From NCBI GenBank assembly GCA_030549205.1, contig JAUKTV010000031.1:1-64000 (forward strand): a DNA stretch of 64,000 nt, written 5' to 3'. The position numbers were made by a program, and so were the translations under genes. The first letter of the stretch is position 1. The number at the start of each line of letters is the position of its first letter. A model generated the notes under the pieces. The model was not told the DNA's origin. It did not search any database and worked only from the letters and a program-made list of their open reading frames with translations. The DNA is from Apiosordaria backusii. Lineage: Eukaryota; Ascomycota; Sordariomycetes; Sordariales; Lasiosphaeriaceae. Below are positions 55,770-64,000 of this stretch, one piece after another.

Positions 55770-57740
55770 CGTGTGCATTATACCAGGTATTTCTTTGGAT
55801 GGAATCAGCTTTCAGATTTTCTTTGCCGACCTGGAAAAGGCCTACATGGGGTTGCATCTTCCACTTCTCCTAATGGAATCGCAGTACCGGTCTTTTGCTG
55901 TCCAGCAACGTCGCGACTACGAGTCTGGCAGGATGATGGGTGACATCGACTACTATCGCAAGATGATCCCCGACTCCAGGGTTGAATCAATACCCCTATT
56001 TTCGTTCTCTAAGCTGCGGGCCAGGAAGACATTGGACCAGTACGGCTAAGTAACAGACACCTTCCCCATCGCTACCTACCTACAGATGCTGACACGATTC
56101 CACAGAGAACATCGAGTCGATGTTCGTTTGCAGCCCAGCGTCACGACCAAAATCAAGCAGCTGGCACGGAAGAATCACTCCACATCCTTCCACGTGTACT
56201 TGGCTGCTTTGCAGACCCTGCTGTTCCGTCTTCTGCCTGAACCTGACAGCCTTTTTATTGGCATTGCAGATGCCAACCGAACAGACAAGAGATTCATGCA
56301 TAGTATTGGGTTCTTCCTCAATCTTCTTCCGGTTCGTTTTGACAGGCCAGCAGCGGGTTTCAAGTTCGGCCAAGCCGTGAAGGAAGCACGCAACAAGAGC
56401 TTTGCGGCTCTCGAACACTCGGCACTTCCCTTCGACGTTCTGCTTAATGAGCTCAACATCAACAGACCCGCTGATGCCACGCCCATTTTCCAGGTTCTGA
56501 TGGATTACCGCCAGGGTGTTCAAGAAAGAACGACGTTCGCGGACTGCAGGGCCGAGGGCGAGAGCAACTGGCACACTGCTAAGAGCGGTTATGATGTGGC
56601 ATTCGATGCCATTGAGAATCCTGCAGGCGACTCTCTCTTGACTTTGAAGCTGCAGCAAGGTCTCTACTCACCACAACACACTGAGCTTCTTTTGGCCACA
56701 TACGTGCATCTACTGGAAGCGTTCACAAGCAGCCCTTCTCTCGATGTACCGCTTGATGGGCCTCCATTGTGGCCAGAGGCAGAAGTCAAGAAGGCGATTG
56801 AGACTGGCTTCGGTAAGATATTTTCCTCAACCGTCATTTTTAACGAGTTGACGTGCTAACGCATTTTTGAGGCGAGTCAATGCTCCAAAAATGGCCCGAG
56901 ACGGTATCGCATCGCATCGATGACATGATCAGAGAGAACCCGCACAAAGCAGCCATCAAGGATGGTCGGGGCCACTTCCTCACCTACCGAGACCTGGAAC
57001 AACGTGTCGAGGCAATGTCAAGAAGGCTGGTGGAAGAGGGAGAGTGCCACAATAAGATCATGGGCGTTTTCCAAGAGCCAGCTGCGGATTGGATCTCTTC
57101 TCTACTTGCCATCTTCTGTGTTGGTGCGACGTACCTACCACTTGACACGCGGCAATCGATCCCTCGCCTTTCCAGCATCATTGAGCAGACGAAGCCCATG
57201 TTCATCTTGAACGATTCGACGACGGCGGAAAAGACCAAGCTCCTCGCCGTGGACAGCAATACCCAGTTCATTGACATCTCCACCCTGCCGAAGTCCACGC
57301 TCTCAGTTACTTAGTCCACGCACTCTGGCAAACGCTGCCAACTCGTCGTCTCCAGCTGTTGTTTTGTTTACTTCGGGTTCAACGGGAACACCCAAGGGTA
57401 TTGTCATCCGACACTCGAGCTTACGGGCGCAAAGCGAGGCGTTCTCACGCACCTACAGCCTTCCCAAAATTGCTACCAAAGTCCTCCAGCAGACGGCCTA
57501 CACCTTTGATCTAGCGCTGGAACAAATCCTGACGGGCCTGTGCAACGGAGGGTGTCTCTATGTCGTGCCTGCGGAACATCGAGGCGATCCTCTTGAAATA
57601 ACGAGATTGATGGTAATGGAAGGGATCGATTATACTGCCGCAACTCCGTCGGAGTATGACATGTGGTTCCAATTTGCATCTGACAATCTCCGCCGTTGCA
57701 CATCGTGGCGCACCACTTTGGCAGGAATGGGTTTGGGCAG
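55770..57740 (+). pseudogene. C-A fragment of a PKS-NRPS hybrid, broken
   Basis: The sequence begins inside a condensation domain (SLDGISFQIFFADLEKAY, with the HH motif lost). It has a stop at 56047 and resumes in another frame at 56086 (HRVDVRLQPS, IGIADANRTD, IGFFLNLLPVRFD, LPFDVLLNEL, PIFQVLMDYRQG). A probable 62-bp intron (56816-56877) leads into an adenylation domain (DMIRENPHKAAIKDG, GATYLPLD). There is another stop at 57312 and a frame change, then VLFTSGSTGTPKG and QQTAYTFDLALEQIL. Similarity ends near 57700. The IGFFLNLLPVRF signature is typical of C domains after a PKS. The PKS part, the rest of the A domain, the carrier and the release domain are all missing. Confidence 0.8.
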
Positions 57741-58056
57741 TTTTTGGTGTCTCATCGGCTGGTTGTCAGTTCTGAGGCTGGGGAGGTGGTTTCGGAGAGA
57801 TGATTTATTTCTTGATGACGGCTTGGCGTTTGTAGGAAAGGGGAAGGCGTTTTGTTTCGCGTGTTTTGTGTCATGAAATTTGGTTGATATATAAACTTTT
57901 ATGCCAGGTCATAATATTTATGCAGCGCTCGGACCCCGCTATGCATTTTACTTGTGCCAGATATGTGGGTCTATCTCAGGGGAATGGCCAGGGATCCTCC
58001 ACGACATATCAACGCTATTCTGACAACTCATTTCATAGCAAATTAGCTGATGTTGA

Positions 58057-58147
58057 ATTGGTGCAGTGGTTAAGCCCACGAGCCAGCTGCAACTTTGGCA
58101 AAACACGATCTTGAAGAACTCTCAGGTTCGATCCCGAGGAGGAGCAA
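58057..58147 (+). ncRNA. tRNA-like sequence (tRNA relic or SINE head)
   Basis: A good A box (TGGTGCAGTGGTTAAG) and B box (GGTTCGATCCC) are spaced about 65 bp apart, as in pol III genes. The 7-bp acceptor stem and the T stem do not pair properly (TCAGG against CCGAG), so a working tRNA is unlikely. A tRNA pseudogene or the head of a tRNA-derived SINE is the better reading. Confidence 0.4.
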
Positions 58148-58932
58148 AAAATCCACGCCCCCCAGACGACCAAACAGATGCCAGAAAGACGCACGAAGAG
58201 AAACAATACCGTTGCGCAGAGCACAGAGACAAAAGAGAATGAATCTCAGATCAAAAGTAGACCAAAGCGGCCGTTTGTGTGTGTTGCGACCAAGTGTCTC
58301 GATGAGATGCCAGCTAATTGGCTCAAGGGGCCGATTCCCCTTCAGCCCATTTTTTGCTGGCCTACCAATGAGACGTCTTGTCTTGGGGATTGGGTTGAGC
58401 TAGGCCAGCAACAGCAATTATCTAGGACCATGTGTAAGCTTATGTCACGTTGAGTTATTTTTGATGTCTAGCACTCATGGTCCTAGCCGTTTGCGTATCA
58501 TGTTTAAATCTGGGCCTATATGCGAAATGGAGGTTCTTTGTTGCGGCTGATGTGTGGGCAAACAGGATCTTCCAACAAGCTGATTTCCCGCGTTTTGATG
58601 TGATGTCTGGTTTATGTGCATCCATACCTATATTGTGACGGCCATTCCTCGGCTTTGAAACTATGAGTATGTTATGTCACAGAGCCGTCCACTGGCCCAT
58701 CCAGTCGGGACATGAATTGCATGTTTAACTTGAACTTGGATAGCACGCATCAAACCGAAACTGCGTCAATTCAATTGTCCAATCGAGATGTCAAGAATGA
58801 GTAGGATCCAATTCCGTCAGAGCCTCATCTAGAATTCTTTGTTGTCTCCACAGATCCAAAGCTTCAGAAGGACCAGCTTAGCTGAGCTAGAGCTCGAGAA
58901 CAATGAGCTCGTTAGCAAGTGAATGCCAGCGA

Positions 58933-58938
58933 TATATA
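58933..58938 (+). promoter_or_regulatory. TATA box of the FAD oxidase gene
   Basis: TATATA about 90 bp before the ATG at 59026, followed by CCACTCCCTAAATTC. Supports the proposed start. Confidence 0.45.
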
Positions 58939-59025
58939 CCACTCCCTAAATTCAAGTCATTGCTCGTTCTAGTATGCCATTTTCTTGCAGCATCAACCGA
59001 TGCTTCACTAAGGTAATCGCCCATC

Positions 59026-60831
59026 ATGACATTCATCCCATCCCTCATATTGCTTGCCCTAGCCGCATCACGGCACGCGGCCGCTCAAATCCCGCAACCG
59101 ACCTTCAACACGACCACCTGGACAAAGCCCTACCAATCCCTCCTCCAATGCCTCTCCAACTCCACCTCCCCTTTTATTACTCTAACCGACCTCCAGTGGC
59201 CCACCTACGCGACAACCTTCAACGAGCGCCTGCAGTACATCCCCGCCGCCATCTCCCTCCCCAACACCACCGAGCAAATCACCGCGGCAGTCAACTGCGC
59301 GAGTAAGTACGGCATTCCCGTGCAAGCCAAATCAGGAGGACACTCCTACGCTTCATACAGCACCGGTGGTCGCAACGGAATACTCATGATTGATCTTGAG
59401 AATTTCAATTCCATCTCCCTGAATAACAGGACAGGTGTAGCTGCTGTTGGGGGCGGGGTGAGGTTGGGGAATTTGGCGCAGGGGATTTGGGATCAGGGAC
59501 GGAGGGCGTGGGGACATGGGACGTGTCCTGGTGTGGGGATTGGTGGGCATTTCACGCATGGGGGGTATGGGTATTCCTCGAGGGCGTTTGGCCTGGCGTT
59601 GGAGCAGATTGTTGCGCTGGATGTGGTGTTGGCGAATGGGAGTTTTGTGAGGGTTGATAATGAGACGTTGGGGGATGTTTATTATGTGGGTGATTGCCCC
59701 TTTGACCCCTGAGTTTGGTGTGATGGTGTGGCAGAGGTGGATTTCTCCGCTTCCCCCTTTTTTCTCAAAACCCTAACCCTTTGTTTGTCAACCTGGGCGC
59801 TTCGGGAGTAACTGACATGATTTTCTGCAGGCCTTACGCGGAGCAGCGGACTCGTTCGGTATCGTCACGACTTTTTACCTGCAAACATGGCTGGCACCAG
59901 AAGTCGTCATCAATTTCTCGTATTCCTTCCCCCAGGCTCTCGCATCAGTCGAAAACGCAACAGCCACCTTTATGGAAGTTCAGAACTTTTCGCTAAACTC
60001 TCCAGTTGTCGACCGTAACTTGGGGCTGGGAGTAACACTTGGAGGGAATGCCACCTCGTATCTCGTTCATGGGACCTATTTCGGGTCGATCGAAACGTTC
60101 AACAAGACCATTTCCCCTGCCTTGTTGGCGGCCATCCCTGTTCCACCGGCTCTGAATGAGAGCTCCGTTGAGCCGACTGACTGGATCACATCGCTGACTA
60201 TGCTCGGCGGTGAAGCGAACCTGACGGTGCCCTTGCATGGATTCGTGCAGCAGGATAACTTTTATGCGAAATCGGTGTCGACAAATGTTTCGTTTGCGGA
60301 AGAGCCGATAAGGAAGTTTTTCAAGTATGCGTACAGTGTTGGGCGAGGGCGGAATGCGCCGGTGTCATGGTTTAGTATCATCAATTTGTATGGTGGGCCA
60401 GACAGTCAAATCGGTGCTGATGGGAGGAATGAGAGCTGGGCGGCTTATGCTGGATTTGATGATTTGTGGGTGGTGCAGAATTGTGAGTTTTTTTGCTTGT
60501 CCCTCTTGGTCCCGCCCACTGCAGCATGATCTTAACGTCAAAATTCACAGATGGAAACGTACCTCTTGACCAAATCTTTCCTCAGCGTGGTGTCCAGTTT
60601 CTAGAGGGTCTCAATGACGCCATGACCAACGCTATGAACGGGTCGTATAGCGCCTACCTCAATTATATTGATCCCGAGCTGGATCGGGATGAGGCATGGC
60701 ACTTGTACTATGGCGAACCGTTGTTCCAAAGATTGAAGTCGCTTAAAAGAGAGATTGACCCAGAAAATGTGTTTTGGAACCCGCAGAGTATTCCTGAGTG
60801 GAATGACACGTGGGTCGCCTCGGGCAACTAA
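59026..60831 (+). CDS. Secreted BBE-like FAD-linked oxidoreductase, 530 aa, 3 exons
   Basis: An oxidase of the berberine-bridge/glucooligosaccharide-oxidase family that oxidises a small molecule or sugar with O2. Exons: 59026-59685, 59831-60482, 60551-60831 (1,593 bp, frame closes). The first intron is 145 bp, the second 68 bp. A signal peptide (MTFIPSLILLALAASRHAAA) is followed by the FAD-binding PP-loop fold. SGGHSYA gives His106 and GTCPGVGIGG gives Cys167, the pair that links FAD covalently at two sites. DVYY joins ALRGAADSFGIVT across the first intron as in the family. The C-terminal BBE element ends with ENVFWNPQSIP. About ten N-glycosylation sequons fit secretion. Members often sit in secondary-metabolite clusters; here it lies 1.3 kb from the dead PKS-NRPS. 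Substrate unknown. Confidence 0.92.
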
Positions 60832-62082
60832 GGGTTTTCCGGTTGATGATACCACTTAGGCGGAGAGCTGAATCATGAGGCGAAACGGGAGGGAAAGGTG
60901 AGTTGGCAGGGCAGAGCAGGATCCTCGAAGCAAGTGAGTCGTACCAGACCCAACTGAATGGGAGTAAGATGCGACGGCGACGTCGTTACCCCCATGATTC
61001 AGCATCCTATCAAAGCTCTCAAGGCTTCATCTCTTGCTCTTCGTATCAGGCGGTTATCTGCTCGAGGCGCGTGAAAGGCTGGAAACATTAGCAAGATCAA
61101 TGGATACTATTCGAACTACCTGAGCTCTTTGAATATCGGCAGGTGTAACAATCCGACCAGTTCACTACCCAGCTTTCCATTCGTATAATGACTTCTCTGA
61201 GTGACCGAACGATGCCGGACGAGGGGGTTATCAACGGCCAACTCACGGCATCGGAACATTCGTTTCATTGTTTCTGTTATGGGTCAGTGCCCTGGGCTAA
61301 GGTGGGCTGAGTCATAGCCTCAGCCGGTCACAGGTCGGCTCAACACTATAGATTACGCGGAGGAATTCTAAATAAGCGTACCAACACTCGGGGTTTTACG
61401 GCGTTCCGTTCAATTTAGCGTGGAGGTCCGCAGGTAGGATTGGGATTTAAAAGGGTAAACAATTCCTGTATTCTATTGAAGTCCTCCATCGATCAATATC
61501 AATATTATATTTGACCTGTGGGACCACAACAGTTTCACCCTAAGACCGGGGAAATGACCAGAAAACGTGGAGTGAAGTGGCCACTGGGTCGCTGCATTGG
61601 CCACATTCTCTGCCGTGGTGAATAGTTGACCACCACCTTCATCCTATCTCGGCAACGATATTTTTGTAAGGTAGTCACTCTGGTATTCACCATGACCCAC
61701 TTTCACTTGATCTGTTTGCGCTCATTGCTCCTGCACCTCGTGATGCCAAGTCGCGCTTCATCTCAAGTCTGACCCGGCCGCAATGCGTTCGTCAGGTATT
61801 GACGATGGCCACAGCTGGCCCCTGAGGCGATTCACATGAGTGAAATGGCCCCACATCTCTTGTCATTCACTTCAACTTGCTCCTTCAGTCAATGGAGCAC
61901 CCACGAGGGCTTCAGATCGGTTGCTCTTCACAGGGCTATATATTCTGAAGCTTCAACCGCCTTCCACTGTTTCCCCTACACATCACATCCTCATCACGAT
62001 CAACACCAAGATCAACGAATATCCCCATCACCGATCCACTCAACACACTCACTCAATCAAACACCTCACCTCATCTCTCAAG
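60832..62082. other. Intergenic spacer and promoter
   Basis: About 1.25 kb with no gene. A TATATATTC at 61937 lies 146 bp before the next start, followed by a C/A-rich leader (CACCAAGATCAACG, CACTCACTCAATC) typical of strongly expressed fungal genes. Confidence 0.5.
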
Positions 62083-62736
62083 ATGTTCGCTCTCTCTGCC
62101 ATCGTCCTTGGCTTTGCCTCCCTCGCTGCCGCCGAGGTTCGCAACATCACGCCCCACGATCAGTTCAGCTCTTCCATTGGTGTTCTTGGCTGCAAGATCA
62201 ACACCAATCGCGTCGCCTACTGGCCCCAGGCTGTCGACTGTGACAACATCTGCGTCCGTGTGAGCTATCAAGGCCGCTCTCTTGAGCTGCTCCGCATCGA
62301 TCAGTCCGGCGGCGCCAACGATATCTCCTATGACGCTTGGAACTACCTTGTCTTTGGTAAGAGCGCTTTGGACGAGCCCCATGCTGGTGGCGGCTTCAAT
62401 ATGGACGTTCAGTTCGTCAACGCCGACCAGTGCAAGCACCTGCTCACCGACGGCAAGCTTGCTCTCTCTGCGCCCAACAGCATGAATTTCATCAGCTCGT
62501 GCATGGCCCAGCCTAGCTCGTGGGTCGCTCGCAACTATGTCGCCGTCAACCTCAAGGACTCTCTCTGCAACTGCGGCTACGATGAGGTGTGCAGAGTTCC
62601 TCCTCCCAGCGAGGGCAACCAACCAATCTGCCCCCATCAGCTCGGCACCACCGGCCCATTCAGGGGAGATTTCGTCTACAACATCCTGTACCCCTCCGGC
62701 AAGCGCGTGCCCGCTGCCGGCGCCGGCGTCTGCTAA
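62083..62736 (+). CDS. Small secreted Cys-containing protein, 217 aa
   Basis: Single exon with a clear signal peptide (MFALSAIVLGFASLAAAEV). The mature protein has GVLGCKINTNRVAYWP, VDCDNICVRVSYQGRSLELL, IDQSGGANDISYDAWNYLVFG and later CMAQP, CNCGYDEVC and a final Cys. The Asp-Cys..Cys segment and the RSLELLRIDQSGGANDISYDAWN run resemble the double-psi beta-barrel fold of RlpA/expansin-like fungal secreted proteins; this is from pattern memory. I chose the internal ATG at 62083 rather than the in-frame one at 61840, because it follows a C/A-rich leader and starts the signal peptide, and TATATA lies upstream at 61937. Codon use is strongly C-ending, suggesting high expression. Role unknown; a cell-wall or host-interaction protein is possible. 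Confidence 0.8.
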   Translation: MFALSAIVLGFASLAAAEVRNITPHDQFSSSIGVLGCKINTNRVAYWPQAVDCDNICVRVSYQGRSLELLRIDQSGGANDISYDAWNYLVFGKSALDEPHAGGGFNMDVQFVNADQCKHLLTDGKLALSAPNSMNFISSCMAQPSSWVARNYVAVNLKDSLCNCGYDEVCRVPPPSEGNQPICPHQLGTTGPFRGDFVYNILYPSGKRVPAAGAGVC

Positions 62737-63504
62737 GCTCATCATCACACGCATCGCACTTTTCGTTTCGCTGATGGGTGACTGGATTTACCATCAGCAT
62801 GGAACAGGGAGAACTGGATTGGGAGGATCTTATAAGCGGGAATTGGGGTGATTTGCATCGCATTGGGCGTTGGGATATGGCTTTCTGATTTTCCTGCGGA
62901 GATACCCTAGAGCCTCGTCCTAGTATGACGGGAATGAATTGATCTTCATTCACTAAGACCTTCTACTCGTGATTATCTGACTTTTAACCATGGCGTGTTT
63001 GGACGGAACCATCCAGTCTCCCGAGGTCTGTTTGATGATCGACATGCCGAAATCCGAGCCATGTGTTGTAATTGGACTAACAAATTGCACAATGCATGCG
63101 TCTTGCAAGTGAGCCTGAAATTTAGGAGCTTGACGTTAGCACTGCTTGATACCTTGGTCTGCTTGATGTTTTCCACCCGAGGGGTAAGAAAGGGGTGGTT
63201 ACAGGCTGACAAATCTTATCCTCCGTGGAAGCTTACCTTACAAAGAACATCCCACATTACAACATCAGGGCTCCTTCGCGAACGATTGCACAACATCATA
63301 CTACATTTGCATTACATCATTGCATCACCGAATGTTATAGGTATATATGGAACATAGATCCCCTTCTACCTATCTACCTTACCTTCTACCTTTTCTCTAA
63401 GCCCATTTCCACATCATCGCTCTCCTCGTACCTAGGTACCTTACCAGTTACCAAACTTACTAGCACCGACTCATCATCCGACTGCACAAAACCTAACATT
63501 CGCA
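62737..63504. other. Intergenic spacer
   Basis: Contains the 3' region of the secreted-protein gene and the promoter of the oxidoreductase. TATATAT at 63342 lies 163 bp before that start, followed by a pyrimidine-rich leader (CCTTCTACCTTTTCTC). No other feature. Confidence 0.5.
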
Positions 63505-64000
63505 ATGGCCCCCATCAAAGTAGCCATCATCGGTCTCTCCGCCTCCGCCAAGACAGCCTGGGCTTCCCGTGCCCATCTCCCATATCTCTTCTCCCCCTTG
63601 GGTCGCTCCAAGTTCGAGGTCATCGCCCTCCTCAACTCCTCCACCGAGGCTGCCCGCGCTGCCATTAAAGCATACGATCTGCCCCCCTCCACCAAGGCGT
63701 ACGGCTCCGCTGAGGACCTGGCCGCCGACCCCGAGGTCGAACTTGTCATCACCAACACTCGCGTCGACAAGCACATCGAGACTGCTCTTCCCTCCGTCAT
63801 AGCTGGGAAGGATGTCTACATCGAATGGCCTCTCGCAGCAAACGCCGCCGATGCCAAGAAGTTGGCAGATGCAGTGAAGCAGCATGGTGGGCTGGGGATC
63901 GTAGGCTTGCAGGGACCTCTTGGTCCGCTGCCAAACAAGCTCAGGGAGGTCATTTCCAGTGGGAAGATCGGAAAGGTGCTGAGCTCGGAATTCAGGGCCA
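63505..64000 (+). CDS. Gfo/Idh/MocA-family oxidoreductase, 5' part (Gal80-like)
   Basis: An open frame starting at 63505 (context CGCAATGG) runs off the right edge; 165 codons are visible. It begins with a Rossmann fold: IKVAIIGLSASAKTAWASRA (the usual GxGxxG is GLSASA), FEVIALLNSS, then ELVITNTRVDKHIETALPSV and KDVYIEWPLAANAADA, which correspond to the family's second and third strands (V..TP..H and EKP). IEWPL instead of the catalytic-enzyme EKPL is seen in Gal80-like members, some of which are regulators rather than enzymes. It would bind NAD(P) and a sugar-like ligand. No link to the clusters is evident. Confidence 0.85.
   Translation, partial: MAPIKVAIIGLSASAKTAWASRAHLPYLFSPLGRSKFEVIALLNSSTEAARAAIKAYDLPPSTKAYGSAEDLAADPEVELVITNTRVDKHIETALPSVIAGKDVYIEWPLAANAADAKKLADAVKQHGGLGIVGLQGPLGPLPNKLREVISSGKIGKVLSSEFRA

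Larger units (their letters stand above)
57880..58972. other. Intergenic with a tRNA-like relic
   Basis: No protein gene is supported. Short open frames at 58095-58453 lack motifs. A tRNA-like promoter pair lies at about 58057-58147. The last 200 bp are the promoter of the FAD oxidase. Confidence 0.5.

Noticed and set aside
56086..57314. Standalone C-A enzyme gene
   Set aside because: The C domain lacks its catalytic HH half in the same frame, and the A domain is interrupted by a stop and truncated, so it is a fragment of a larger dead gene.
61840..62736. 298-aa reading of the secreted protein from the upstream in-frame ATG
   Set aside because: The extra 81 residues are low-complexity Ser/His/Thr leader translation containing the TATATA and C/A-rich leader; the signal peptide begins at 62083.

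Overview
The window is nuclear DNA of a filamentous ascomycete (Pezizomycotina, most likely a sordariomycete). The reasons are short GT..AG introns in nearly every gene, a giant fungal-type peptide synthetase, HET, FluG/DUF3435-like and hAT relics, and repeat relics whose stop codons look like RIP (CAG or TGG turned into TAG) inside strongly AT-rich blocks. I aligned nothing to a database. Families are recognised from motifs, and exon models come from splice signals plus frame closure.

Layout. 1-4.2 kb: a broken RING-type SNF2 helicase gene, a solo LTR with a perfect target-site duplication, and a short interspersed repeat. 4.2-36.2 kb: the intact core of a peptide biosynthesis locus. A full-length ABCC exporter (complement, 8 exons, 1,535 aa) is divergently transcribed across about 2.2 kb from one nonribosomal peptide synthetase gene (11434-36222, 9 exons, 8,014 aa). 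The synthetase has five A domains, three E domains, six full C domains and seven carrier domains, ordered (half C)-A-T-E / C-A-T / C-A-T-E / C-A-T / C-A-T-E / C-T-C-T0. It predicts a D-L-D-L-D peptide, with a possible sixth residue or ring closure handled by the A-less tail.

36.2-52.4 kb is a degenerate accessory tract. It holds a stop-riddled HET gene, an ankyrin scrap, a GC-rich island with a small Cys-rich secreted-protein gene built from duplicated exon-intron units, an inactivated hAT transposase, a DUF3435/FluG-type recombinase scrap, and a 6.8-kb extremely AT-rich block bounded by direct repeats (a decayed LTR element). That block contains an inverted-repeat pair, GC-richer islands, a 33-bp tandem repeat and a second solo LTR of the first family.

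52.4-64 kb: an intact BAHD-type acyltransferase; a graveyard of a second biosynthetic locus (possible P450 scrap, trans-acting enoyl reductase fragment, C-A fragment of a PKS-NRPS); an intact secreted BBE-like FAD oxidase; a small secreted protein gene; and the 5' part of a Gfo/Idh/MocA oxidoreductase that runs off the end.

Working together: the synthetase and the ABCC pump very probably make and export one cyclic or linear peptide. No regulator or tailoring enzyme sits between them. The acyltransferase and FAD oxidase lie on the far side of the repeat tract, next to the dead PKS-NRPS pieces, and more likely belonged to that lost pathway.
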